DNA of 64,000 nucleotides from NCBI GenBank assembly GCA_002633005.1, contig NMRA01000097.1, positions 84,978 through 148,977 of the forward strand. The letters are read 5' to 3'. Origin of the DNA: Phoronis australis. Its lineage: Eukaryota > Phoronida > Phoronidae. Numbering within the stretch: the stretch's first letter is position 1; every line of letters begins with the position of its first letter. A model generated the notes under the pieces. It had not been told where the DNA came from. It ran no database searches and saw only the letters and a program-made list of their open reading frames with translations. The position numbers and the translations under genes were made by a program. Positions 1 through 11,932 of this stretch are shown piece by piece.

Positions 1-233
1 TCATGGTCTTGTATGATATTGCTTTTTGTGAAATTCCTGCGTCTTTAGAAGGCACCCCTTGAGAAAATGTGTATGAAGGCAGTAAAGGCAATGTGTAATG
101 CGATTATTAATATAACATATTATTGTAGAATTTCTTGCTATTTAATCAGAAATAAGTAATCGATCGGAGCTAAATGGTGTACAGCATGCAATCTACCTCA
201 ACCAACATATCTAGTTTCAATTCTACATTACAG

Positions 234-301
234 AGGGCGACACAGTACAGGTGGATGAATCACTGTTTGAAGACTTGGACGATTTAGAGATAGAGGACTG
301 A
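234..301 (+). CDS. Last coding exon of a gene entering from the left, possibly ZC3H15-like
   Basis: A splice acceptor (ctacattacag) at 223-233 is followed by an open frame encoding GDTVQVDESLFEDLDDLE and then IED, ending in TGA at 299-301. The short, very acidic VDE-SLF-EDLDDLE tail resembles from memory the C-terminus of ZC3H15/DFRP1 proteins, which bind DRG1 GTPases on the translation machinery. About twenty residues cannot prove this. Upstream exons lie outside the window; 1-233 would be intron. The gene would converge on the OARD1-like gene. An AATAAA at about 772-777 could end its 3' UTR. Confidence 0.38.
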
Positions 302-1072
302 TGTATCCACAAACTCAAACTGACGTCACGGTCATGTGACTGCTGATTTGGCGGTGTCGTTTACTGTGATTCTGTTGTGAGAAAAGTCAACTCTCCATTC
401 ATAGTCAAAAAGACTCGATTTAGCGACAGTGAGTGGTTATTGCCCTGGTACCCATTCTGACCACTGAGGACATTTCAAAGAAATAACGTGAAGTAAATGA
501 TGCACATCATAATGTGTCGGATGTTAACGACACAAAGTCGGCCATTAAAGCAGAAGATGCAATTTCTAAAACATCTCATGACTCGTTATACACTTGGCAG
601 AAACATGACATTTCTGCATGCAGGAAACAGGTTTTTTCCTGACAACTGCTGCACTTCTAATTATCAAAACAAAAATGAAATCTTTGTCACAATATATCAG
701 TGAGACTTCATTGAAAATATTTTTGGCCACCACTTTTATGATTAATTTACACTTTTTGACTTCCTTCCTGAAAATAAACATAAATGAAGTTAAATGAAAA
801 TTATGAATGTTTTTGTTTCCTGAAGTAAAGTATGATAGATGGCCTTAGCTGCACAAGGCAGACGATGCATTGCATGATTGCCCTACTTTTCAAACTAGGT
901 CAGGCACTCCTCAGTTGACTAACAACTCAGAAAAGAACAATACATGGCAAATCCAGCACTGATGATTGGCAATATTGCCAATTTCTTGGTCTGTGCATTG
1001 CAACCCAAAAACACTGTGATTACCAGTAGGTTTCAGAACAATGATGGATTGAATAAAAAATGGAATAAGAGA
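302..1072. other. 3' UTR / intergenic stretch with CRE-like site
   Basis: No supported gene is visible. The stretch holds a TGACGTCA palindrome at 321-328 directly followed by GTCATGTGAC, and a GTGAGT donor-like site at about 428, so a non-coding 5' exon starting here is possible. AATAAA at about 772-777 is a candidate polyadenylation signal for the gene ending at 301. Confidence 0.35.
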
Positions 1073-2466
1073 TACCGTATTCGCCTTAATAACCGCCCAT
1101 GCCCCAAAAACGCCCCCCACGCATTTTCAGACTTTGCTGAAATAAGCGCCCAGTCCATGAACATGTACATGCGAACAATGACGTACCTACAGTCCTAAAA
1201 CTCGGCTACAGTAACGTCTTCAATTTATCAAAAAATTTTTGCACGGGTCTTCTAGACCACCAACGGCACTGCTTCGTTTGTATTTAGCCGTGACTGTACA
1301 CTTCAAAGTAACGCCGTGTTTCAAAAAGAACGAAACAGCGTTGCTACTCTCGCAACGAACGTGTCCCACTATGGTATGACCTTTCAGTACAGACACAGCG
1401 ACGTCTCATGAATAAAAATAACTCGGTGTTAAACGCCCGAGGCCAGGAAGCGCATGCTACATACATGAACCCATAGACAGTCTATGCATGAACCTGTCAA
1501 CAAAGACATTAGTCTGGAACTATCCATTCATGAAACGGTTAGCATAGCATCAGTAAGAAATGAATATTGGCACTAATTTTGGACAATTTCTAATACTATA
1601 AAAATATTTGCGTTGTTTTTAAGATGGATTGTTTGATTAACCATACTTGGTGTTTTTAAGCCAAATATCCGATAAAATGACAATTGACAGTGAAAGCTTA
1701 CACATCCTTACACCGAAAAATAACTGTACGCATCCAGCTACACGGCAACTAATATGGGCCTTATCGAGACAAATGTCGAAAGTTTTTAGCACACGAGACC
1801 GGCAAGTGCTGAATGAAACACGCTCTGGTTTAGGCTTACTGCTTGTGTAAATTTCTTTAGATACAATGCACATCTAGCTTGTTAGATTGCGTGCCTCTGG
1901 CCAAAAGACTGTCTCTGCTTTGGCAAATGAACTCTGGTGACATGCATGCGCTCGCTTACTCACAAATGCAGACGAACTTCAAAACAAACGTCACGTGACA
2001 ACATGTGTGTTCGTCCAGACATTTTTCTCGTGTTAGCGATCACGCATGAAGATGGCACGATGTAGGACCGGTTTTTACTGAAACCTGCCGTTAATCCCGA
2101 CTCCACAGGAACTTAAAAATCTAAGGGACGCTACTTGGAAAAAAGGAGGATTTCAGGTAATTTGCTTGAGTCGAAACTGGATTTTTACTCAAGCATTCAA
2201 GTCGCCATATCAACGACGACGATTGCGAGGCAGTCAGTCGGCGAGTTTTCGCCCTGGGATTTCACCGAGCACCATTTCCAGTAAAATGATCGTAATTTAG
2301 AAGCAAAGTTTGATAGCAATGCACCACAGTTCTGTAGAAAGTCTTTCATAGCTTCCGATTTCACCCGTTTCGAGGACCGAGTTTCAACCGCCTTTGGTTA
2401 TAATAAGCGCCCCCCTGAACCGAACTTTTCTAAGCGCCCTGGGCGGTTATTACGGCGAATACGGTA
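1073..2466. mobile_element. 1.39-kb non-autonomous DNA transposon with 27-bp TIRs
   Basis: The left end (1073-1099, starting TACCGTATTCGCC) and the right end (2440-2466, its reverse complement) match at 26 of 27 positions. Subterminal copies of an AATAAGCGCCC-type motif occur inside both ends (about 1141-1151 and 2401-2413). No transposase frame is visible between the ends. The superfamily was not assigned. Confidence 0.75.
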
Positions 2467-3016
2467 CTTTCTAGTACATTTGGATGAGAAAAAACTGGAC
2501 GTGTGTTGCATTGTGGGTAAATAACATAGGATGTGAGTGGTGCTGCACTTTTTCAGGACAGGCCTAATCTGATCAATTCATTTAGTGTTGTCAGTTGTGC
2601 AAGTTACCAACATCAACTTGATGTCTGTTACAAACACAATGGAAACAGACAACTTGACTGTTCCTTACAACGCAGAAAAGAGAACTAAATGTTAAAAGAC
2701 AGTGCTGTGCCAAGAAAATGAAGAAATATATACAATATAGTACAATACAAGACCAGAGAACCACTAACTCATTTAGATCATCAACTAAAATACACCTGGA
2801 TTTGAGAGTCTCAGGAGTCAAATATGCAGAAGTTGGATATTTGCTGTCAACTCCCACATACTTAAGTGGTATGTTAAGTCTAGTTTTAAGTACTCAGCCC
2901 TTGAGGAATGTCCAGTTTTACCTTGCACAAATAAAATATCTGAAAATAAATGCTGCTTCTAGACATTTGTTCTAACGGATGATTTAGTGTTTCTGTTAAT
3001 CTCCACTTGGAATGAA

Positions 3017-6000
3017 CTAAATACTATAGACAGTTATCTTGATGTCCTCTCCACGAAATATTCCTGTTATCATTGAGGACACCTTGGACCAATCCAATCG
3101 ATCTAATCCACATCCAATCTTTGGCATTGATAAAGCCTTAATGTTGTTTTCTCTACAAATGTTCCTCATAGCCACAAGGGATGCCCTCAGAGAGCCGTAT
3201 GTAGGCTTTTTCCAATATTTGTCCTTCGTAACGAGGTAAAATATAATCCGCTGCCCTCGCCTCAATATGGCAACATCACCTGGCCTTTTACCTGAAAAAG
3301 TTAATGATTGGTTCATGAGAAATTCTGTACAGTAATTATGCTAAATCTGTATTTATTTAATTTAAAAATAATTTGCATGTTTTATTTTCAATGAAGTGAC
3401 TACTTTCCTATTTGCAATCCAGTGCTCTGTCTTGTTTATGACGCCTGTGTAACATGAACCTAGGTACTAAATGAATTCAGGCTTCTACTGTCTAGAACTT
3501 TGACTTTGACTTGACTAAATAGGTCAAGATTAATGCTATCATGGTTTTTAAGGCAATTAATAATGACAAAAACTATGAGCACGGACTCGAGACATTGCAC
3601 ATTGGCACTATACCTACTCAAGTGAGTATCCAAACACTAGCCCATTAACAATTCAAAGCATTTCTGCAGTGAAAAATGTTACAGTACTGAAAAGAATAGA
3701 AATATAAAACACAGGTTACAGAAGTACGCCATGGCAGCTCTTTGAAAAATTCTGATCAAGTTCATTCATCTTCGGATTACACATAGTAAAAACGTGTTTT
3801 GAGTGGATAAATGTTTGCACACCTGATAACAAAAATTGGACGGTATAAAGAATGGCTTCATCCAACAATTCCGAGGTTCTAATGCACTCCCAACATTGAC
3901 CTAGTTAAAAGCTCTGTTGCTAGAACTGACGTCGTGTTCACAATGCAACTATAAATTTGAATTGAGTTACAAGCATGGTCCATAACGTTCCATGTCACAA
4001 GTCTCAAGTAGTGTGATTTGGTTACATCGAACATTTCATAAAGGTCATGGGAAAATTCATACTAATGTCATTCCACTATATAAGGCATGCATCTATGACA
4101 AGAGCAACGCGCAATATTGAAATGCGCCCACGAATGCATCGCAAACGGTGCGCTTTAGGGTTGTTTATTTGTGTCATAAAAATGGCCACTAGATGGCGCG
4201 AAAATGTAAAATCCATCTGAAAATGGGAACATGTCATAGCTTCTTTAATAGAAAGCTATTAACCAAATTTCACATAAATCTGTCACAGAACTTCAGAGAA
4301 ACAAAAGAAAAGAGAATAAAATGAAATTGCCAATAGGGGGCACAGTGTTCAATGGCTTCTCCTGAAAGTTGTTATTGTCTGTTGTTAGCTTCATATAAAT
4401 ACACTTACTAAATTTAATAAAGATCCAGCTGTGGGTTTAGCAGATACAGCTGTGGGTGCAAAACAAAACAAAACTACCATATGATAGGAAACACCACAGT
4501 AGCCAAAGTCGTCATCGTCAACCATCCTCTTGACACAGAGAACATAAACACCAATTTTCAAAACCATCCTTAGAATGATTTGGTTGATAGAGGGGTGGAT
4601 GCCGAAAAACAGACTCGAAAACGGCAAAAATGGCCATTAGGTGGTGCAAAATACCTCAATTCCATCCAAAAGCGAGAGGATAGCGTCATCTCACCAATAG
4701 ATGCCTGAATTCAAAATTTTATGAAAATCCATTGAGGACCCTTGAAGATACAGAGGTAAACATAAAATCTAAAATTGCCACCAGGGGGCACACCAGTAGT
4801 CAGATCTGTCCAACAGTCGTTATTCTTTGTCAACATCATATAAATACACTTGTTAAATTTAGTAAAGATCCTGCAAATGGTGTAAGAGATGCAGTCATGG
4901 GCGCAAAAAAACTGCCACTAGGAGGCACCACAGTAGCTGAAGTCATCGGAAAATCATTGTCCGCCGTCCATTTCATAGTAAAAACATACATGCCAATTTT
5001 CACAATTATCCTGAAAGCGATTTGGATGATAGAGGGGTGGACGCCAAAAAACAGACTCAAAAGCGGTAAAAATGGCCACTAGGTGGCGCAAAAGTCAAAT
5101 CCACCTGGAAACCAAAAGATAGCCCCAACACACTAACAGAAGCATGTATGCCAAATTTTTTGAAAATATGTCAAGGACCTTTGAACATACAGAGGTTAAT
5201 GTGAAAAAAATAACCACCAGGAGGCACACCAGTAGTCTAATCCCTCCGAAAGTCGTCGCTGTCCTTTGTCAACATCATATAAATACACTTACTACATTTA
5301 GTAAAGATCCTGCAGACAGTTTAGGAGATACAGCCATAGGCGCAAAAAAAACAAAATTACCACTAGGAGGTACCACAGTAATCCAAGTCGTCGGAAAATC
5401 ATCGTCAGCCATCCACTTTATAGTACGAACATGCATGACAATTTTCATAATCAACCTTAGAGCGATTTGGTTGATAGAGGATGGACGCCTAAAAACAGAC
5501 TCGAAAACAGTAAAAATGGCAACTAAGTGGCGCAAATTACGTCGAATCTATCCGAAAACGGGAGGATAGCATCATCTCACTAATAGATGCCTGCATACCA
5601 AATTTTATGAAAATATGCTGAAGACCTTTGAAGCTATAAAGGTAAGCGTAAAAAACTAAAATTGCCACTAGGGGGCACACCGGTAGTTGGATCCATCTGA
5701 AAGTTCGATCATGCCGTCCCATCCATGAAAGGAATACAAGTGCAAAATTTCATGAACATACGTCAAACGGTTTTGGAGTTACAGCAACAGACGCCGGACG
5801 GACGCTGGACGGACGGACGAAGATGACGGCATAATGCGTCCACATATAAATATGCGGGGGCATAAAAATAGACAAATGACATGGCGATAGCCAACTAATT
5901 TCCACTACAATATTTCTTCAAAACAGAAAATTTCAAGAAAAGCAACTTTTTAAAATCTGAAGCTCATGCCACAGCAGATGTGAACCATGCAAATCGGCAT

Positions 6001-8412
6001 AACAACCACGGAGATTAACTGGTGATTTTTCTACTATGATTTTTGACCCAATGTAATTTCCCAAAGTGGCAAGAGTTAGAACCAAGATGGCTGAATCTCC
6101 CAGACTACCTCAGTGCAGTGATGTCACACTCCGTCCCCATTAAGAACTAAGAAGCTATACTACCGTCGCCAATACAATTTCTGTTAGGGTGGTAAAAATT
6201 AATGAGCAATTCAAAATCACACCTACACAGCGTAATACTAGAGGTCTCTGCCCCCTCCACCTCCCTACGCCCCTGCAGGATTGCGACACTCACCTTGTGC
6301 CAACAACTCGTCAACACCTCCAAATGTACTTTTGAAGACAGCAGCTATACCTTTTCCCATGTGGGCATCTTGACTTATGCAGTGAGCCAAAGAGTCTGAC
6401 TGAGGACAAGAGAACAGGTCGCCCTTTCTTTCAGTGTAGTGAAGTCGCTGCAAAACACAGTGTGCATCTATTAGCAACAGAGCAACCCATACATGCAGGA
6501 GAAGAAAAAGTAAGGGCAGCCACCTCACCCCCTTGTGCTTTACCAATCTGATAAGTAAGTCTACATATGGAGACGTTTCTTCACTTTGTTACGCAACATT
6601 ATGGTGAACAGTGAAATTTTCTTTCAAAAAAGTTAAAGCTAACAGGAGGAAAACGTTTTGCACAATTTACCTTGTACAGCAGTTGTTAACAAAAAAAGTT
6701 GAAATTTTGAGCATTTTAACAAATAATGCAATGAATTAAAAAATAAGTTCGAATACAGAGCAACTTTAGAATAACGTATTCATCACTGAATCTTATCACA
6801 ATCCAAATAGCCTTGCATTACGATAAACATCATTTATTAAAAGATTAATGCCACGATGTGCATCAACTACAGAATATGGTAATTACTTCAATTATTGTAT
6901 AAGCTCTGCATGACAGACAATGTGTTAACTTTGTGAAAGGTTACCTTCTCAGTCCTTGGGATAAGTCCTGGAGTAGTTTCAGACCTCAGCTCAGTTGTAT
7001 CTTCAGCTTTCAAGGTTTTCAAGTTCTCGTGTCCATCCAGACTTTTCGACTGAAATCAATTTTGAAAATTCCAATGTTTCCTTGACCAAAATGCAAAATA
7101 ACAACTACATAATGTGGAAAATTGATACATGTTGATAATATTGTACCACAAACTCTCTACTGTATATCATTGACCCTAGCCATTTGTTTAGTGTGATGTC
7201 ACTTTGACCCAGCTACATAAAATTAAAATGCCAAAATTAAAGAGGATGATAATAATTACCCGGTAGGACAAATTAACTTTGCACTATAAATTACTAAGCA
7301 CATTGAAAATTAATTTTTGGTCACGGACCTGGTGAATCCTAATCCTTCTGAACTCTCCAGCAGCAAAGTGGGTGCAACCTTTGTCGAAGCACACCGATTC
7401 ATCCAAATGCATAATGTTGTAAAAATTTCAAATGTAATTAAATTGTCTTTGTGGTTACATGAATCAGAAGAAGTCCAAGACCTGCAATTTTTTTTGAAAA
7501 TGTGATGTCATTGTGCATTTCTATTCCTATGGGTCCAAAACACATCACATTAGTGGCAGACAACTCATCAGTGAACATCCAAACATGTGATATAATACAT
7601 TTTTGAGAACATTTTAAGGTTATCTAGAACCTTAGTAAACGATCTCAAGTCTAAGTCAAATATCGAAAAAACCATTAAAAGTATATGTCATATAGGAGGA
7701 AGATCAAGGATTTTAAAAACATGCTTCTTACTAATGTCTTCATCATTGTCACATGAGCGTGTTGTTACAGTCAAATTTCCCTGTGCAAGAAAGATACATT
7801 CATAACAACCCAGTCGATTTTACTAAAACTTTTTTAAATGAAAACTTTTCAGACATTTGCAAAAAAGCCTCACGGCAAATAAATATTCTAAAAAGAATTG
7901 GACACCCTCTTGCGATAAATAGCAGACTTGCCAATGATTCTGTTAAATTTTATGTGGTAGAAATAGCCCAATTCACTAATGTTAACCTGTTCTTCAAACG
8001 ACAATAATGAATGAAGATTCTTGATAACAACTTAAACAATTAGTATATCGGTACATGGGCGGCGCACCATAGGGGGCTATAGCCCCCATTGTTTTCAGTG
8101 CTCAGGCGCCCATGGTCTATGGGCAGTGCATCACAGGGGGGGCTGGAGGGGCTATAGCCTCCCACTTTTTTCAGTGCTGCGCCGCCCATGCGGAATGTCT
8201 CAAAAACGCTGTTAGGAATTTTATATTACAACAGACCCTCACACCAGATTAGCTTATTTTATGGGACTCACTATTCTCTTGCAGTTGATAGCTTTAGTAG
8301 ACGTCTGTGACTGTGGTCTCTGTACTATTTTCTCACAGGTTTTAAACTTCTTGTCCGACTTCATGACGTGGAAATGTATCGCTTCATTTCCTGCCACTGC
8401 CATCCTACGCAT
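3017..8412 (-). CDS. OARD1: OARD1/TARG1-like macrodomain ADP-ribosyl-acyl hydrolase, 4 exons
   Basis: Exons in transcript order are 8412-8272, 7049-6945, 6447-6294 and 3291-3017 (stop TAG 3017-3019). All junctions are GT-AG and phases agree; the predicted protein is about 224 residues. The macrodomain starts in exon 3 ([20 protein letters not shown], then HMGKGIA and FGGVDELL) and ends in exon 4 ([43 protein letters not shown]). The family removes ADP-ribose from glutamate esters and deacylates O-acyl-ADP-ribose. The human catalytic residues Lys84 (in LITK) and Asp125 (in GCGLD) correspond to the K of LVTK and the D of GCGLD, so the enzyme looks active. Exons 1-2 encode about 82 basic, polar residues, far more than the roughly 14 residues before the macrodomain in human OARD1. 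They are less certain than exons 3-4. The start shown is MRRM; an in-frame TAA lies just upstream and a second ATG is at 8403. Confidence 0.9.
4097..5866 (+). repeat. Interspersed repeat family A, full-length copy with ~442-bp tandem units
   Basis: This sits in the last intron of the OARD1-like gene. Internal units each begin AAAATGGCCA(C/T)TAG.TGGCGC near 4179, 4627, 5069 and 5513, so spacing is 442-448 bp. One end carries ACAAGAGCAACGCG then AATGCGCCCAC. The other carries GGACGGACG repeats and the palindromic TAATGCGTCCACATATAAAT at 5832-5851. Open frames across it are by-products of the repeat. An inverted copy lies at 18211-19673 and degenerate pieces at 48645-48735 and 50985-52353. Confidence 0.8.
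5867..6293. other. Intron sequence, nothing recognised
   Basis: This is the rest of OARD1 intron 3 up to the donor at 6293. I see no further gene, RNA or clear repeat. Confidence 0.5.
8054..8190. repeat. 137-bp element with perfect 12-bp inverted ends and duplicated core
   Basis: CATGGGCGGCGC (8054-8065) and GCGCCGCCCATG (8179-8190) are exact reverse complements. The core is an imperfect duplication of a segment containing GGGGCTATAGCC and TTTTCAGTGCT. It lies in intron 1 of the OARD1-like gene. It looks like a small MITE-like or foldback unit. Confidence 0.6.
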
Positions 8413-8886
8413 ATCAAATTACCAGAGCAGTTTAGAATTTCAGTGCAGAATCTTGCCAGTGAAGTATTTACTAATGCATGCCCATAAGACAACACTAACG
8501 TGTACACGACTGTGTTGGCTTACGTACTAAATAGAAATATGTAGAAATTGCTGAACTGATACCGGAAGTTGGACGAACATGCGCAGCAGTTTTTTGGTAG
8601 GCTACTCAAATAATCGAACACTCAAGCTAAATGAACCAGCAAAAAAATGAAATGGTCACGTTTTGTACTCTTTCTGATTTTCTGATTAACTGAGAATTTT
8701 TAATGAGTTTCTGACTTCAATGTTACATGACATTCAATATTTTATTTTTTCGAAGTCTGAAGAACACTAGAAACTCCCCAGATTGTAACTGTAAACAAGG
8801 GGTATTCCCTTTCCAGGTCATCCTCGTGATTTCCCCCAGAGCCTCGTTTTCATATTGTCAGCTGATCCGTAGAGTGAGTGTTTGAA
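8413..8886. promoter_or_regulatory. Probable bidirectional promoter between OARD1-like gene and a plus-strand exon
   Basis: The OARD1-like start (8412, minus) faces a plus-strand ATG exon with a GTAAGT donor (8887-8955). Between them are ACCGGAAGT (8561-8569, ETS/GABP-type) and CATGCGCAG (8578-8586, NRF1-type half site). Both are typical of TATA-less promoters of housekeeping genes. The motifs are visible; the promoter role is inferred. Confidence 0.45.
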
Positions 8887-8955
8887 ATGGCGTTAGCAGA
8901 AGAGGAGGCTATCTCGAACTGTCGTGAGCAATGTGTCGTTAGTCGTTGCTCATGT
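8887..8955 (+). CDS. Candidate first exon of a plus-strand transcript
   Basis: An ATG in good context (GAAATGG) opens 23 codons (MALAEEEAISNCREQCVVSR, then CSC) and ends at a consensus donor TGT|GTAAGT in phase 0. It could be a 5' exon of the UNC93A-like gene. It does not continue in frame into the exon holding that gene's ATG (an in-frame TGA intervenes), so it may be an upstream ORF. It could instead join an acceptor at about 11230, giving a 36-codon peptide that ends in TGA. The product is unknown. Confidence 0.3.
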
Positions 8956-11932
8956 GTAAGTATCCAGTGTCTTATCTGTGGTCTTACATACCCTAGGCAT
9001 AAGTTGATCTGCTGATACTGGTTGATTATTTTCCCACAATTCAGTAGGCCTTAAATCCTCATCATTTCTTGATCTTTTGATTTCTGATTGGCCGTGCAGT
9101 TCTTTTCCTTTGTGTGGACATAAAAAATGCGTCGGCACTGTGTAGTTAATATTTGAGTATTCCAAAGACTTGCTGATGAGGTTACTCATAGAGTAACTTG
9201 CCTTTATAACTTTTTGTTGGTGTAGTTCCTTCTAGAGATTTTGCTATTTTATCTAGGTCCTGGACATTTGGCCTGAAGTGTCAAAATCTGTCAATGTTAG
9301 GACATTGTGAAAATCAGGCAGACAAAAGTCGCCTTTGGAGGAGGGATTTATACAGGATTCCATAACTTGGAGTTCAGTTCTGACCGAACATGCCTTGTTC
9401 CCGTGATGGTGCATGGGTACCCCAGTGGCCTTGGCGCCATTCACTGGTGTATTCCCATCTAATAGCTAAGCGAGTGCTGTGCGATCTGGAATCCAGTCGC
9501 TGCGTATTTATTGCCGCGTATCAGGGGAAAAGATCGAAGAGTGTGTAACCAGCACGAACTTGGTTGTATCTCCAAATTTACATTGCGTGCGATACTGGAA
9601 GGAGGAGGGCCAGAGACTATCCCGGTGCCTACCCTCTGACGTCACCACAGAAACAGAAACAGCTAAGAGAGTACAGTTATGTGGCAATATTGACGTCCAT
9701 AACATAAACCTTTTATTTATTCAATGACTTTAAAATGTAGTTATATGCTCTAAATTCAAACTCATTTTTCAAATGAAAGAAAAAGCGTAACTAAGAAAGA
9801 ATATGGTTTGTACAAATGAATGGTCTGCATACAGTTGACTGCAGTTTTGTGATTCATTTCAAAATCTTGGCTTCATTTCCCTGCCACTGATTATCAACAC
9901 ACCAGTGTTGTATCTATATTGTGATATTACGTAATAGGCCAAATACCCCTTCCCACTCCCAATTTTAAAAAATGGACTCTGGAGATAAAATTGATGGTCC
10001 AGAGACATGCGCAAATTGCTTATAGTGCAAATAAAAGTCTTTCTACACCATTGACAGTGCACAAAGCATTGGAAAACACTAGGGAAAAAGAAGTCTACAC
10101 AGACGTATGAAATGAAACAATATGCACAAATCCTCAAATCAACAAATAATGCAGCCTTCATACATTTAAGTTGTCAACCTTGAGTAAGTCAAAAAAGTCT
10201 AACATAGTGGTAAACTTTCCAGCTGCAATGTCCCGTCTTCCCATGAAGTTTAGACAGTCTGAATTTTTTTTGGTTAGTGAGTCGAATTTTTAATCACAGG
10301 CCTATGTGGACTCAACTGCCGAGCCTATGTTTTCTCTTACTCTCATTTCTTGCGTTATACAGCTTTTTTATGGTCCAGCATTGGTTTCACAATGTCTCAA
10401 AATTCAACGCTTTGAAGTTGGTTTTGCTAACACGAATTCTTTTGCAGAAACTGCACAACATCGAGTTCACGGTTTCGTCCAACATTTAATTAGGTATCTT
10501 GTAAACACACTAATTTTCATGCGTTTCCCATCCATGTACCCAACTTCTGCCATAGTAACTTATGATTTAGGCCACTGACCTTGCAAAGCGTGTCGCCATC
10601 TTGTTTCGTAGCTATAGATTAGAGAGGATTTGTAGTCTTGAGAAGAACTACAACTCAGAAATTGTTGTCATGCTTTAGATCTGAAATGTTGTTTTTGTCA
10701 CCAGAACATATGGTTTATGGCAGCTGTAGTGTATGTCATTCATTGGTTAAATTGAAACTATAGTTCTCGTAATCATTATCCCGAAAAGATACTTTTGCCG
10801 ACTCACACAAAAGTTGGGCTGTAATAGAGCGTGCCGCTAACTCAGATGCCCCACGAAATTTACAAGATCTGCAGTTTTGCTTTTGGTTGGTATTTTGACA
10901 CTCGGGTAATGTCTTGATGTGGTATAATGGGTTCAGCCTTGTGGCTTAAACACGCCTGATGTATGGCAAGGCACAGGTTGCCTGCATTCTTTTTTTAACA
11001 TCTTGACAGGTATCGTCTCGGGGGGGGGGAGGGGTGATTTTATCATTTGGTATTTCCTCTCTTTAGTATTATATGCAGTTGTTCCGGTATTGTATTGCTC
11101 TAAATTTGATGTCTGAGGCAGCACACCCCCTTACTCATTCATTATGTGGTGGAGAATCCGTGGATACTAAGTTAACTTCTCAGTCATTTCAAGTCTACTC
11201 TTGACTGTGGCTGTTATTTGTTGTTTTTAGTTGCCTGAAACAGACCAGCTGATTGTTGTGCCTGAAGAATGAATCCTGATGTTATGGCGACTACATTGCT
11301 TGGGGCGCTTTACTCCCGACTTGACACTCTACACTAGGTAGGGGAGAGATTAATACCCAGGTTGAGTTCTGTAGACACGAGAATCTTGTCTAGTAAGCTA
11401 CTGTGATCACATTCTTGTAATACATGTTCTCGGGTCTTCAGAATGGACGCCCATCACTGTATCTGTGTATAACACGCTGGATACTTAAGGAAGTTGTATG
11501 AACACTCCAAAGTGGTCGTGTCTGCGTTTTGTTATCTTGTAAAATTGTCAGAAATCAAGCAAGGCAATGTCAAAATTGGATGCCTTTTTAAAGTTGTATG
11601 TGTAAATTCAACGCATAAGTTTGAACAAGCAAGGACAGCTAATAATGAAAAATCCGTAGTTGATATCCAGGCAGTAATTTCGGATACACTAAACTGATTT
11701 AAGTGTAGTGAGCTGAGTGACACTGGGGAAACAAATACTAGTGATCGAGATATGAACAACACGCCCTCTTATTCAATGCTGTCCCCTATCGTGGACGTGT
11801 TGTAATGACGGTAGTTTTGGATAATCATGTAGAATATCTTTTTGTGGGCCTGTGGTAACTTTTTTATGACATTAAAGTATTGTTATTTTAGATACATTGA
11901 AAGGATCGAGATTTCTGCAATAATTGAAGATT
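8956..11932. other. Presumed 5' intron / 5' UTR of the UNC93A-like gene
   Basis: No coding exon is supported. A tttattttag acceptor just before 11893 lets a 5' UTR exon run into the ATG at 11933, so transcription probably starts upstream, plausibly near 8.9 kb. The rest is AT-rich intron-like sequence. Confidence 0.4.

Noticed and set aside
4732-5569. Two plus-strand open frames of 116 and 141 residues
   Set aside because: They are similar to each other only because they lie in successive ~442-bp units of repeat family A; there is no splice structure or protein similarity.
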